Shown: in pieces, positions 43,572-52,605 of the stretch
How the letters are laid out: the number at the start of each line of letters is the position of its first letter
Numbering within the stretch: the stretch's first letter is position 1
NCBI RefSeq assembly: GCF_000245735.1
Contig: NZ_AHTH01000017.1
Span: forward strand, 1 to 64,000
Direction: 5' to 3'
From: Alishewanella jeotgali KCTC 22429
GTDB taxonomy: Bacteria; Pseudomonadota; Gammaproteobacteria; Enterobacterales; Alteromonadaceae
DNA: 64,000 bases
Program-made: the position numbers and the translations under genes
The notes under the pieces: model-generated
What the model was told of the DNA's origin: nothing
Databases searched by the model: none
What the model saw: only the letters and a program-made list of their open reading frames with translations

Positions 43572-46415
43572 ATGAAGTTGAACAGGCTCATTCAGTCCAT
43601 TGCCCTTGCCGGCTTGGGCTCATCAGTCGTCATGGCGCAGGACACAGCAGTTCCGGACGCCGAGGATGCAAAAGTAGAACGGATCCGGGTTACCGGTTCC
43701 AGCATTAAAAGAACCAATATCGAAGGTTCGCTGCCGCTGACCGTATTTAGCAAAGCGGAAATCGATGCTCAGGGTATTACCTCCGCAGAACAGCTATTAA
43801 TGCAGCTGAATATCGCCGGTAACTCGTCAGATAACCTGGCCAGTAATGGCGGTATCGTCTCAGAAGAGCAGCGCGGTAATAATGGTGTATCCGGTGCCAA
43901 CCTGCGTGGTCAGGGCGCAGATGCGACACTGGTGCTGTTAAACGGCCGCCGGGTGGCAACGCACGGGTTAAAAGGTCGGGCAGTAGATTTGAATTCAATC
44001 CCTTTTGCAGCGCTGGAACGGGTTGAAGTACTGCGTGATGGTGCTTCTGCCATGTACGGTACCGATGCCATCGGTGGTGTTATCAACTTTATCACCAAGA
44101 AAGATTATACCGGTGCCGAAGTTTCTGCTTTTGCCGATACGACTGAAGCCGGTGGCGGTAATATCTATCGTACTAACCTGTTACTCGGTGCCGGTGATAT
44201 TAATAAAGATGGCTGGAACGTGTTTGGTACTCTGAGCTACAAGAAAAATGAGACGCTGGAGGGTACCGATCGTGCTTTCTCCAATACTTTTCAGCCGGAG
44301 CGTGGTTTATCACCCGATACCCGCGGTACCCCTTTTGCAACAGTATTTAACCGGCCGGCGGCAGAACGCAACCTGATCGGTACCGGTTTACGCGATCCAC
44401 GTGATGGCATGAATATGATTGCCATTAACATTCTGGATTTACCAGGCGGTTTAGGTTGTGAAAATGGCGGTCCGAATATGGGCCCTTATGATGAGCGGCT
44501 CTGGAGTTCAATTTCGTCACGTTATGCCTGTGCCTGGGATTATCCTGCCGCCGCGCGGATCCAGCAGCCAATGGATAGTCTGGATTTTATCAGCCGGGCT
44601 TCTTTCAAGCTTAGTGATGAGCATATGGCGTACTTTGAGTTTGTTGGCTCAAAAGTTGATGTCAGCAAGGCGTTTGAACCCAACCAAATCTCTCCGGGTG
44701 CCGTTTTTAACCGCAGCACCTGGTATCCGGTAACAGGGGCATCGTATAACTTAATTTATACCGCACTGGCAAACTACTTTGGCACCAGCCAGCTAAACTA
44801 TGGCGAACCTATTGCCTACCGTTGGCGCTGTATGGCATGCGGACCACGGCAGATTGATACCGAAACCAAATCTTACCGCATTAATGCTGCATTCGAAGGC
44901 ATTATTAGTGCTTTTGACTGGGACTATGCCGTCGGCTTATCCCGCGCCTCCAGCACCTCAAACTCAATACTGGCCAGCGGCTATCATTACACCGATGCGT
45001 TACAGCAGGTTCTGGGTAGTGGTTTAATCAACCCCTTCCTATTCCCGGGACAACGCCAGTCTGATGCTGGTATGGCAGCGTTACAAGCAGCGTCTGCTGA
45101 CGGCGTACGCTTGTATGACGGTGAGTCGTTGATGACACAGTTGGATGCCACCTTTACCGGAGGGTTAGGTTTCGAGCTACCGGGCGGTGAAATTCAGGCC
45201 GCTATTGGTACTGACTTACGCCGCGAGGAATTTAAGTTTAACGGTGATCAGCGCGCACAGATGCGGCCGATCTTTAATGCGCCCTTTGACAACGCTAACG
45301 TGCTGGATAAAGTCAGCCGCGATATTAAAGCGGTTTTTGTAGAGTTTTATCTGCCGGTATTAGATAGTCTCGATGTCAGCCTGGCCGGTCGTTATGACCG
45401 CTATGATGGTTTTGGCAGCACCACTAACCCTAAAGTCAGCTTTAACTATCGTCCGATAGAGGAAGTAATGATCCGCGGCGCCTTCAGTACTGGTTTTAAA
45501 GTGCCCTCTTTTAACCAGTTGTTTAACGGTAACACCGAGTCGCAGTATACCGGCTTAGATCTGGCTGACCCGGCAACTTGTCCGGGCGCAGTCGCCAGTG
45601 AGACCATTCCGGGTTGTGCCTCGATCCGGCCGGTGGAGATTTTTGGTGGTAAGCCAGACCTGAAACCGGAAGAATCAGAGCAGAAGAGTTTCGGTGTAGT
45701 GGTTGCGCCTTTTGATAACTTTAACTTTAGTGTCGACTGGTGGGAAATTGAGCGTACCGATACTATCCGCTCAGCACCTCGGGATGTTCTAATCAACAAC
45801 TACGATGTGTTTCAGGCGAACTGGATCCGCGACAGCAATGGCCAGATCGTTGCTATCGATCGCCGCTTTATCAACTCGGGTGGTACCCTGACCCGCGGTA
45901 TTGAAATTGACGCTAACCTGACCGGCGATTTCGCTGATGGCAAATGGCGCCTGAACCTGAACGGTAGCTATATTGATACCTTTAAAACTAAGGGACTGGA
46001 GACGCTCCCATACAGTCCTAACCTGGTTGGCGAGTATGTACGCTACTTTAACTTACCGATTAAGTGGAAACATACGCTGAATCTGAGCTATACCCGAGGT
46101 GACTGGAGCCATAGCCTGACCCAGATCTACCGTGATGGCTATAAAGACGAGTTGCCGGTGAGTGTCCGTAATGGCAGCTATACGCCAAGCGGTTGGAATC
46201 CCAACGTCAGTAGTTATACCACCTACAACTACAGCATGACCTACAGTGGCTTTGATAACCTGAACTTTACCTTCGGCATCAAAAACCTGTTTGATGAGGA
46301 CCCACCGTTCACCGCGCATCAAAACGACTTTGCTGCCGGTGCCGCCTGGGAACCACGGATTGCCGATCCTCGTGGTCGGGCCTATACCCTGTTGCTGGAA
46401 TATAAATTTATGTAG
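43572..46415 (+). CDS. TonB-dependent outer-membrane receptor
   Basis: A 947-residue protein with signal peptide (cleaved after VMA, residue 22), a TonB-box-like VERIRVTGSSIKRTN, a plug domain (PLTVFSKAEIDAQGITSAEQLL ... NLRGQGADATLVLLNGRR ... RVEVLRDGASAMYGTDAIGGVINF) and a long beta-barrel ending in YTLLLEYKFM with the terminal aromatic pattern. Strong AGGAGAG ribosome site. The substrate is not evident from sequence; neighbours suggest uptake of murein peptides or another peptide. No proline-rich or heme motifs seen. Confidence 0.9.
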   Translation: MKLNRLIQSIALAGLGSSVVMAQDTAVPDAEDAKVERIRVTGSSIKRTNIEGSLPLTVFSKAEIDAQGITSAEQLLMQLNIAGNSSDNLASNGGIVSEEQRGNNGVSGANLRGQGADATLVLLNGRRVATHGLKGRAVDLNSIPFAALERVEVLRDGASAMYGTDAIGGVINFITKKDYTGAEVSAFADTTEAGGGNIYRTNLLLGAGDINKDGWNVFGTLSYKKNETLEGTDRAFSNTFQPERGLSPDTRGTPFATVFNRPAAERNLIGTGLRDPRDGMNMIAINILDLPGGLGCENGGPNMGPYDERLWSSISSRYACAWDYPAAARIQQPMDSLDFISRASFKLSDEHMAYFEFVGSKVDVSKAFEPNQISPGAVFNRSTWYPVTGASYNLIYTALANYFGTSQLNYGEPIAYRWRCMACGPRQIDTETKSYRINAAFEGIISAFDWDYAVGLSRASSTSNSILASGYHYTDALQQVLGSGLINPFLFPGQRQSDAGMAALQAASADGVRLYDGESLMTQLDATFTGGLGFELPGGEIQAAIGTDLRREEFKFNGDQRAQMRPIFNAPFDNANVLDKVSRDIKAVFVEFYLPVLDSLDVSLAGRYDRYDGFGSTTNPKVSFNYRPIEEVMIRGAFSTGFKVPSFNQLFNGNTESQYTGLDLADPATCPGAVASETIPGCASIRPVEIFGGKPDLKPEESEQKSFGVVVAPFDNFNFSVDWWEIERTDTIRSAPRDVLINNYDVFQANWIRDSNGQIVAIDRRFINSGGTLTRGIEIDANLTGDFADGKWRLNLNGSYIDTFKTKGLETLPYSPNLVGEYVRYFNLPIKWKHTLNLSYTRGDWSHSLTQIYRDGYKDELPVSVRNGSYTPSGWNPNVSSYTTYNYSMTYSGFDNLNFTFGIKNLFDEDPPFTAHQNDFAAGAAWEPRIADPRGRAYTLLLEYKFM

Positions 46416-46430
46416 CCCAGCTTAAATGCT

Positions 46431-46462
46431 AAAAGCCCGCGCAAGTTGCGCGGGCTTTTTTT
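46431..46462. terminator. Bidirectional terminator shared by the TonB-receptor gene and rnpB
   Basis: AAAAGCCCGCGCAA then GTTGCGCGGGCTTTTTTT: a stem of at least 10 bp with A and T runs on both sides. It ends the receptor transcript on the plus strand and the RNase P RNA on the minus strand. Confidence 0.9.
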
Positions 46463-46469
46463 GAGATGT

Positions 46470-46841
<372 letters not shown>

Positions 46842-46847
46842 TGGCGG

Positions 46848-46877
46848 ATTATACGCGAGAATCGCGTTAAGGGCTAA
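46848..46877 (-). promoter_or_regulatory. rnpB promoter
   Basis: A perfect TATAAT on the minus strand (46848-46853) lies about 7 bases before the RNA start. A weak -35-like TTAGCC is 18 bases upstream of it, inside the end of rsmI. Confidence 0.65.
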
Positions 46878-46879
46878 CG

Positions 46880-47728
46880 CTAATCTGTTTGCCAACTCAG
46901 CGCCAACTGATAGAGCGCATTTTTCTTTTCGTTATGAATTTGTGCCGCCAGCGCTGCCGCCTGTTTCAGTGGCAACTCAGCGAGCAGGATTTTTAGCGTA
47001 CGCTGCACATCTTCACGGACTGAGTCATCGGCTTTCGCCGGTGCCGGTGCAATCATCAGCACCATTTCGCCCTGACAGCGCTGTGGATCCTCAGTCAGCC
47101 AGCTGCTGATCTCTGCTGCGGTGCCACAAGCAAAATGCTCAAAGGTTTTGGTCAGCTCTTTCGCTAAAACCAGCTGCCGTTCTGGCCCGAACACCGCGAC
47201 CACATCTTGCAGTGTATCCAGAATCCGTCGCGCTGTGTCATAACAAATAATGGTGCCACCGGCGGCTGGCACCTCGGCTAACTGGTTTTGCCGTTGCGTC
47301 GATTTCGCTGCTAAAAAACCGATAAACTGAAACTTATCGGTAGGCAGGCCGGCGGCACAGAGCGCAGTGATAAGTGCACAAGGCCCGGGGATCGGTACTA
47401 CCGGCACACCGGCATCCCGACACTGCCGTACCAGGTTATAGCCAGGATCGCTAATCAGCGGTGTACCGGCATCGGAGATTAGTGCCACCTCTTCGCCCGC
47501 CAGGCATTTTTCAATAATGCTGGCAGCGCGCTGTTTCTCGTTATGGTCATGCAAGGCGAATAAACGGTTGCTGATTCCCAGATGCTGTAACAGCTTTCCA
47601 CTGTGGCGGGTATCTTCAGCGGCGATACAGCTAACCTGCTGTAAGGTACGGATTGCACGCTGGCTTATATCGTCCAGATTGCCAATAGGCGTGGCTACAA
47701 CATAAAGTGAGCCGATTTGTTTAGTCAT
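46880..47728 (-). CDS. rsmI: 16S rRNA 2'-O-ribose C1402 methyltransferase RsmI
   Basis: A 282-residue SAM-dependent methyltransferase that adds the 2'-O-methyl to the same C1402 that RsmH N4-methylates. LYVVATPIGNLDDISQRAI at the start, AEDTRHSGKLLQHLGI, and VALISDAGTPLISDPGYNLV are diagnostic. Divergent from lpoA, the conserved arrangement in gammaproteobacteria. Confidence 0.97.
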   Translation of the reverse strand: MTKQIGSLYVVATPIGNLDDISQRAIRTLQQVSCIAAEDTRHSGKLLQHLGISNRLFALHDHNEKQRAASIIEKCLAGEEVALISDAGTPLISDPGYNLVRQCRDAGVPVVPIPGPCALITALCAAGLPTDKFQFIGFLAAKSTQRQNQLAEVPAAGGTIICYDTARRILDTLQDVVAVFGPERQLVLAKELTKTFEHFACGTAAEISSWLTEDPQRCQGEMVLMIAPAPAKADDSVREDVQRTLKILLAELPLKQAAALAAQIHNEKKNALYQLALSWQTD

Positions 47729-47788
47729 AAGTCGCTATTTCATTGAGCTTAACGGGTAGTGTCAGTAAGATACCACTATTAACACCTT

Positions 47789-49687
47789 ATGGTACTGTGC
47801 ATTGTGAAAACCAGCAAACTGAAGCCTGTATTCCTGTTATCCTTCGCCGGCCTGCTAAGCAGCTGCGCGCAAACACCGGCCCCATCCGGGCTTGAGGTCA
47901 GTCCTATCGAGCGGCCGCAAGTTGTCGCTCCGGCTAAGCCTGACACCACAGGTCCTAAAGTAACAGCTCGTACGGATAGCGCCGAATCACTATTACAGCA
48001 AGCTGCCAGCGAGAGCGGTGAACATCAGCAGCGCTTACTGCTGCGCGCCTCTCGTCAGGCCCTGGCGGAGCAAAACGCTGAACTGGCACTTGCTATTAGC
48101 GATAGCTTGCAACTAAGTGAAACAACCGCCATCCGCTCGGCGAATCAATTGCCATTATTACAAGCCTATCTGGCACACAACGAATTGAGCCTGGCCGAGC
48201 GCTTAGTTCAGAACACCAATCCGGCTCAGCTGCCGCTGGCAGATCGACCGGCATTTTTATGGGCCAGCGCCAGCCTGTATCAGCAAGTGGGCCGCAGCTA
48301 TGCTGCTGCGCGTGCCTTACTACACTTGGACCAACTGCTAGCCGACAGCCGTCAGACGGAAACCAACTACCCTGAGTTACAAGCGCAACTCTGGCAGCAG
48401 CTGAGTAATCTGGATAATACTGAGCTAAACAACCTGAAAGTGGGCGCCAGTCAACGCAGCCTCGGCTGGCTGAATTTACTGGAGCTGGTACGTAACTATC
48501 TGGGCGCGCCGCAGCAACTGCAGTTTGCACTGGCCGATTGGCAGCAGCGTTATCCGCAGCTGCCGTCACTGCGCGAGCTGCCGGCGAATTTACAACAGCA
48601 ACTAGCCTTAGAACCCTATCAACCGCGCAAGATTGCTGTGTTACTGCCGTTTAGCGGCCAGTTCAGTCAGCCGGCCAGGGCCATTCAATATGGCTTGTTA
48701 GCCGCCGCGGCTCAGAACCAGACCTCTGAGCGCCAGTTACTGTTTTTTGATAGCCAGCAACCGATGGCAGCGCTGCAGCAACAACTTGCCACGGCCGGTG
48801 TCGATTTTGTCATAGGGCCACTATTGCGGGATCAGGTTGATGCTATCAGCCAACTGCAGGACTGGCGTTACCCGACGCTGTTTTTAAACAGCCGCGACAG
48901 CAGCCGGCAGCCACAGGCCGATCGTTTTTACTTTGCACTGAATATGGAAGATGAAGCCACACAGATGGCACAGCTATTCGCCCGTAAAAACTATCAGCGG
49001 CCAGTGGTAATAAGTGCCCGCAATGCCATTAGCCAGCGTATGCTGCAGCAGTTTAGCCGGCAGTGGCAACAGCTTGGCTTTGCGGCACCGGAAAATTACG
49101 AATTTACTGCCCGTGACGAGCTGGAAGCGCTGGTTACCCGGCTGTTAGAAACCGACGCCAGTCGTGAGCGTATTCGTCAGATCTCAGGCCTGATCAGCGG
49201 TAAGGTCGAGAGTGAACCGCACAGCCGGCGCGATATTGACGCCATTTATCTGATTGCCGATCCGGTACAAACCCGGATGTTTAAACCCTTTCTGGACGTC
49301 TCCGTCAGCCAGCATGGCCCACGCTTACCGATATACGCCAGCTCCCGCAGCTATACCGTTGGCGGAGATGCCAATGATCTGCGCGACTTAAACGGCCTGA
49401 CCTTTACGGAAACGCCCTGGCTGTTGGGTGAGCAACATATTCTGACGGTACGCGAGCAGTACCTGCAGCTATTTCCGGAGCAGGATGAAAGCCTGCAACG
49501 CTTATTCGCGATGGGCTTTGACGCCTACCAGCTGGTGGGCAGCCTGAAACAGCAACAGCAATTGCCGTCGTTAAGCTTCCCAGGCTTTACCGGCCGCCTC
49601 AGTGTACTGAGTGACGGCAGCATCAGCAGGCAACTCAGTTGGGCCAGCTACCAAAGCAACCGCCTGGTTGCGGTGCAGGAGCCTTAA
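47789..49687 (+). CDS. lpoA: Outer-membrane activator of PBP1A, LpoA (LppC)
   Basis: A 632-residue lipoprotein (lipobox LLSSC, Cys at about residue 27). The N-terminal 240 residues are a helical TPR-like domain; the rest is a periplasmic-binding fold (KIAVLLPFSGQFSQPARAIQYGLLAA). LpoA reaches through the wall to stimulate PBP1A. The ATG at 47789 is used; a GTG at 47804 would give the cleaner signal peptide MKTSKLKPVFLLSFAG and may be the real start. Followed by yraN, diaA and dolP, the standard order. Confidence 0.94.
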   Translation: MVLCIVKTSKLKPVFLLSFAGLLSSCAQTPAPSGLEVSPIERPQVVAPAKPDTTGPKVTARTDSAESLLQQAASESGEHQQRLLLRASRQALAEQNAELALAISDSLQLSETTAIRSANQLPLLQAYLAHNELSLAERLVQNTNPAQLPLADRPAFLWASASLYQQVGRSYAAARALLHLDQLLADSRQTETNYPELQAQLWQQLSNLDNTELNNLKVGASQRSLGWLNLLELVRNYLGAPQQLQFALADWQQRYPQLPSLRELPANLQQQLALEPYQPRKIAVLLPFSGQFSQPARAIQYGLLAAAAQNQTSERQLLFFDSQQPMAALQQQLATAGVDFVIGPLLRDQVDAISQLQDWRYPTLFLNSRDSSRQPQADRFYFALNMEDEATQMAQLFARKNYQRPVVISARNAISQRMLQQFSRQWQQLGFAAPENYEFTARDELEALVTRLLETDASRERIRQISGLISGKVESEPHSRRDIDAIYLIADPVQTRMFKPFLDVSVSQHGPRLPIYASSRSYTVGGDANDLRDLNGLTFTETPWLLGEQHILTVREQYLQLFPEQDESLQRLFAMGFDAYQLVGSLKQQQQLPSLSFPGFTGRLSVLSDGSISRQLSWASYQSNRLVAVQEP

Positions 49688-49692
49688 ACACC

Positions 49693-50040
49693 TTGAATCA
49701 GCAGCAGGGAGCCTACTACGAGCAACTGGCCGCCAGTTACCTGCAACAGCAGGGGTTACAACTGGTAGCACAGAACTTTCAGTGCAAAGCCGGCGAAATT
49801 GACCTGGTAATGCGACAAGGCTCCTGCTGGGTCTTTGTTGAAGTAAAGTACCGGGCCAGCCAAGCCTTTGGTGGCGCCCTGGCAGCCGTAACCTATAGCA
49901 AACAACAAAAGGTCCGCCGTGCGGTCCAGTGGTATTGTCAATTACACCGTTTAAATGAACAACCTTGCCGGATCGATGTCTTAGCCGTGCAAGGTCCGGC
50001 ACCATACCAATACCAGTGGCTGCAAAACGCCTTTAGTTAA
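49693..50040 (+). CDS. yraN: UPF0102 protein YraN
   Basis: A 115-residue protein of the YraN family, restriction-endonuclease-like fold, function unknown. GAYYEQLAASYLQQQGLQLVAQNFQCKAGEIDLVM and FVEVKYR include the Glu-Asp-(EVK) nuclease-like pattern. No ATG is suitable; I chose the TTG at 49693, which lies 12 bases after an AGGAG and just past the lpoA stop. Confidence 0.9.
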   Translation: MNQQQGAYYEQLAASYLQQQGLQLVAQNFQCKAGEIDLVMRQGSCWVFVEVKYRASQAFGGALAAVTYSKQQKVRRAVQWYCQLHRLNEQPCRIDVLAVQGPAPYQYQWLQNAFS

Positions 50041-50051
50041 CAGGAATCAGG

Positions 50052-50639
50052 ATGCAGGAACATATCAGACATCTGTTTAGTGAAAATATCCAAACCATGA
50101 TCGCCACCAGTGAGGCGCTGGCCGGCCCGATTGAAAGCAGTGCTTTACTGTTGGTTGATGCCCTGATCAATGGCGGCAAGGTGATTTGCTGTGGCGAAGG
50201 TGCCTCCCGCAGCCTGGCCAGTCATTTCGCGCAATTATTGTTAGATCAGTTTGAAACCGAACGCCCTTGCCTGCCGGCCTTTGCCTTGCAGGCGGATGCG
50301 TCCAGCCTGCAACCGGGCAACCAGCAGAACCATGATTATCTGGCACGGCAGGTACGCGCCCTGGGGCAAGCGGCGGATGTGTTGGTGGTGATTTCTCTCA
50401 ATGGCGCAGAACAAAGCCTGATCCGGGCTACCGAAGCGGCCTTAACCAAAGATATGAAAGTGATCGCGCTGACCGTGGATAACAGCAGTGAGTTATCCGG
50501 TTTGCTCAACCAGCAGGATGTGGAATTAAAGGTGCCAGCACATCGGCCGGCGCGGGTGGTGGAGTGTTACACCTTCCTATTACATTGTGTCTGCGAATTA
50601 ATTGATATGACGCTGTTCCCACAGCAAGGAGAGTTCTAA
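50052..50639 (+). CDS. diaA: DnaA initiator-associating protein DiaA
   Basis: A 195-residue SIS-domain protein that binds DnaA and helps it assemble at oriC. IRHLFSENIQTMIATSEALAGPIESSA at the start, KVICCGEGASRSLASHFAQLL, and VLVVISLNGAEQSLIRA. Ribosome site AGGAATCAGG. Shares a base with the dolP start. Confidence 0.93.
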   Translation: MQEHIRHLFSENIQTMIATSEALAGPIESSALLLVDALINGGKVICCGEGASRSLASHFAQLLLDQFETERPCLPAFALQADASSLQPGNQQNHDYLARQVRALGQAADVLVVISLNGAEQSLIRATEAALTKDMKVIALTVDNSSELSGLLNQQDVELKVPAHRPARVVECYTFLLHCVCELIDMTLFPQQGEF

Positions 50640-51202
50640 TGGCTAAATTATTACCGTTACTGGCTGCATTGTTAGTACTACAAGGTTGCGCTGCCGCCGT
50701 CGTTGCCGGAGGCGCTACAGCGGTGACTTCGGCCCATGACAGACGCACCCTGGGTTCACAAATTGACGATAGTAGCATAGTGATGAAAGCGCGCCGGGCG
50801 CTGAGTGAAGATCAGCTGACTGCCAAAGGCAGCAATATCAATATCACCAGCTATAACGGCGTGGTATTGCTTACCGGGCAAACGCGCAGCGAACAAGTTA
50901 AAGAACAGGCGCAACGGCTGGTACAGGATATTCCGAGCGTTAAAGTCGTACATAACCAAATCCGGCTGGGTAACAATACCTCCATGACCACCCGCACCCG
51001 TGATAGCTGGATTGCAACTAAGGTAAAAACGCAGTTGCTGGCAGATGAGCGGGTCAGCGGCCTGAATATTCGCGTGGTCGCCGAAAACCAGGAAGTCTTT
51101 TTAATGGGACTGGTTGGTGGCAACGAGGCCGATCGCGCCGTGGATATTGCCCGTAACGTCGAAGGCGTAGTGCGGGTGATTAAAGCCTTTGAAAACCCGT
51201 AA
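50639..51202 (+). CDS. dolP: Outer-membrane lipoprotein DolP (YraP)
   Basis: A 187-residue lipoprotein (lipobox LQGC at residues 14-17) with two BON domains (about 45-110 and 120-187), for example NGVVLLTGQTRSEQVKEQAQRL. DolP binds anionic lipids at division sites and supports outer-membrane integrity. AAGGAG ribosome site. A hairpin (ACCCGGC ... GCCGGGT, 51216-51243) follows but lacks a T-run. Confidence 0.93.
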   Translation: MAKLLPLLAALLVLQGCAAAVVAGGATAVTSAHDRRTLGSQIDDSSIVMKARRALSEDQLTAKGSNINITSYNGVVLLTGQTRSEQVKEQAQRLVQDIPSVKVVHNQIRLGNNTSMTTRTRDSWIATKVKTQLLADERVSGLNIRVVAENQEVFLMGLVGGNEADRAVDIARNVEGVVRVIKAFENP

Positions 51203-51312
51203 CATCAATTAACATACCCGGCGGCGTTATTAAGCAGCCGGGTACTGTGTTAACGCACTGCACGTATCGCGTTCAAAACACCAGCAGACGAACAAAATCC
51301 AACCTGTCAGGA

Positions 51313-51990
51313 TTAACACTCCTGCAAGGCTTTTAGGATCTTAGAATGAAACTCCCGGTGTTTCAGGATCAATAGCACCAGCACCGTAACCACCATAAAC
51401 AAAGCGGCATCAATAAACCAGGTCAGGGCCGCGAGCGAAAAATAAATCGCTCTTAAACCATAGTTAAAAGAGTGCCCGGCCTGATCAATCACCTTAGCGG
51501 TGCGATTTGCATACAACTGCTGCTCTTCCGGCGTCAGGGCTTTACCGTCCGGCGCGGCGCCAATCAGCACGCCGCCAAAGCCATACTGCCGTAACGACCA
51601 GGTAAACTGGAAAAAAGCAAACACATAAATAAAGGCTAATAACAGGATTTTGAGCTGGATTTGCATTTCCGACTGCACACTCCACGGGATCAGACCGCTG
51701 AGCATGGTACTGAGTCGCTCACTGGAGGTCAGCACTGTCAGTAAACCCGCCAGGATCAGCAAACAGCTGGAGGCAAAAAAGGACACATTGCGTTCCAGGG
51801 TAGAGATCAAACCGACATCGGCCATCTTATTATCCCGGCGCAGCATCTGCTGCATCCAGTCATTGCGTTTGCGGCGCATTTCAAATGATAAGCAGGTCGA
51901 CGTTTTCGCTCTTTTCTTGGCATACAGCGTATAACCAGACCACACTACACTGAACCAGAACACTGCTATGATATCCAGCCAACTCAACAT
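51313..51990 (-). CDS. DUF599 family membrane protein
   Basis: A 225-residue protein with four membrane segments (about 5-22, 72-92, 112-135 and 185-210). The motifs WLDIIAVFWFSVVWSGYTLYA, MRRDNKMAD-type (LRRDNKMADVGLISTLERNVSFFAS) and SFNYGLRAIYFSLA identify DUF599, whose function is unknown. GAGAGG ribosome site. No operon partner. Confidence 0.88.
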   Translation of the reverse strand: MLSWLDIIAVFWFSVVWSGYTLYAKKRAKTSTCLSFEMRRKRNDWMQQMLRRDNKMADVGLISTLERNVSFFASSCLLILAGLLTVLTSSERLSTMLSGLIPWSVQSEMQIQLKILLLAFIYVFAFFQFTWSLRQYGFGGVLIGAAPDGKALTPEEQQLYANRTAKVIDQAGHSFNYGLRAIYFSLAALTWFIDAALFMVVTVLVLLILKHREFHSKILKALQEC

Positions 51991-52026
51991 TTTTACCTCT
52001 CTATCACTAGGGCGTATTGTAGCACT

Positions 52027-52479
52027 TTAGCCGACCAGATAGGTGCCGGTGCCGAGCGCAATATGCAAGCCTTGCTCGTTATGCAGCTCCATCCGGCATA
52101 CTGCGACCTTGTTACCAGCCCGGATCACCCGCGCCGTGGCAATGAACTCTTCACCACGACCAGGCCGCAGATAGTCGGTGCGAATATCAATGGTACTCAT
52201 CTTACCAAACCGCTCTGCCAGTTCAGCCGGCGCCACGCTGCTAACCCGTCCCAGGGCACTGGCAACGGCCATTAAGCCGCCGGCCACATCCAGTACCGAG
52301 GCGATCACGCCGCCATGCAGAATTTGCTGCAACGGGTTACCGACCAGTTGCGCTGACCAACGGAAACGGACTTCAGCCCCCTCCTCATCAAAGCGGGTAA
52401 CGGTTAGGCCCAGTAGTTTGTTAAACGGCATTTCGTTGAAGGCAGCGGCAATATAGTTAAGTAGTTGTTCCGGCGTCAT
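52027..52479 (-). CDS. Hotdog-fold thioesterase, YigI-like
   Basis: A 150-residue single hotdog-domain protein. NKLLGLTVTRFDEEGAEVRFRWSAQLVGNPLQQILHGGVIASVLDVAGG holds the family's conserved HGG element and Asp; then STIDIRTDYLRPGRGEEFIATA. Such proteins hydrolyse acyl-CoA; the substrate is not predictable. The closest match that I recall is YigI, which often sits near recQ as here. Confidence 0.8.
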   Translation of the reverse strand: MTPEQLLNYIAAAFNEMPFNKLLGLTVTRFDEEGAEVRFRWSAQLVGNPLQQILHGGVIASVLDVAGGLMAVASALGRVSSVAPAELAERFGKMSTIDIRTDYLRPGRGEEFIATARVIRAGNKVAVCRMELHNEQGLHIALGTGTYLVG

Positions 52480-52605
52480 TTTCAGCTCAGTGGTAAGACC
52501 TTTTCTGTCAGTGTAGCGGCAAAGGTGGCTGCTGCAAAGCCAATGCTGCTGTAAAACTCAGGCTTTTCTGCATACAATAGGCGTTTTTTCTGAGGTGCAT
52601 TTCGG

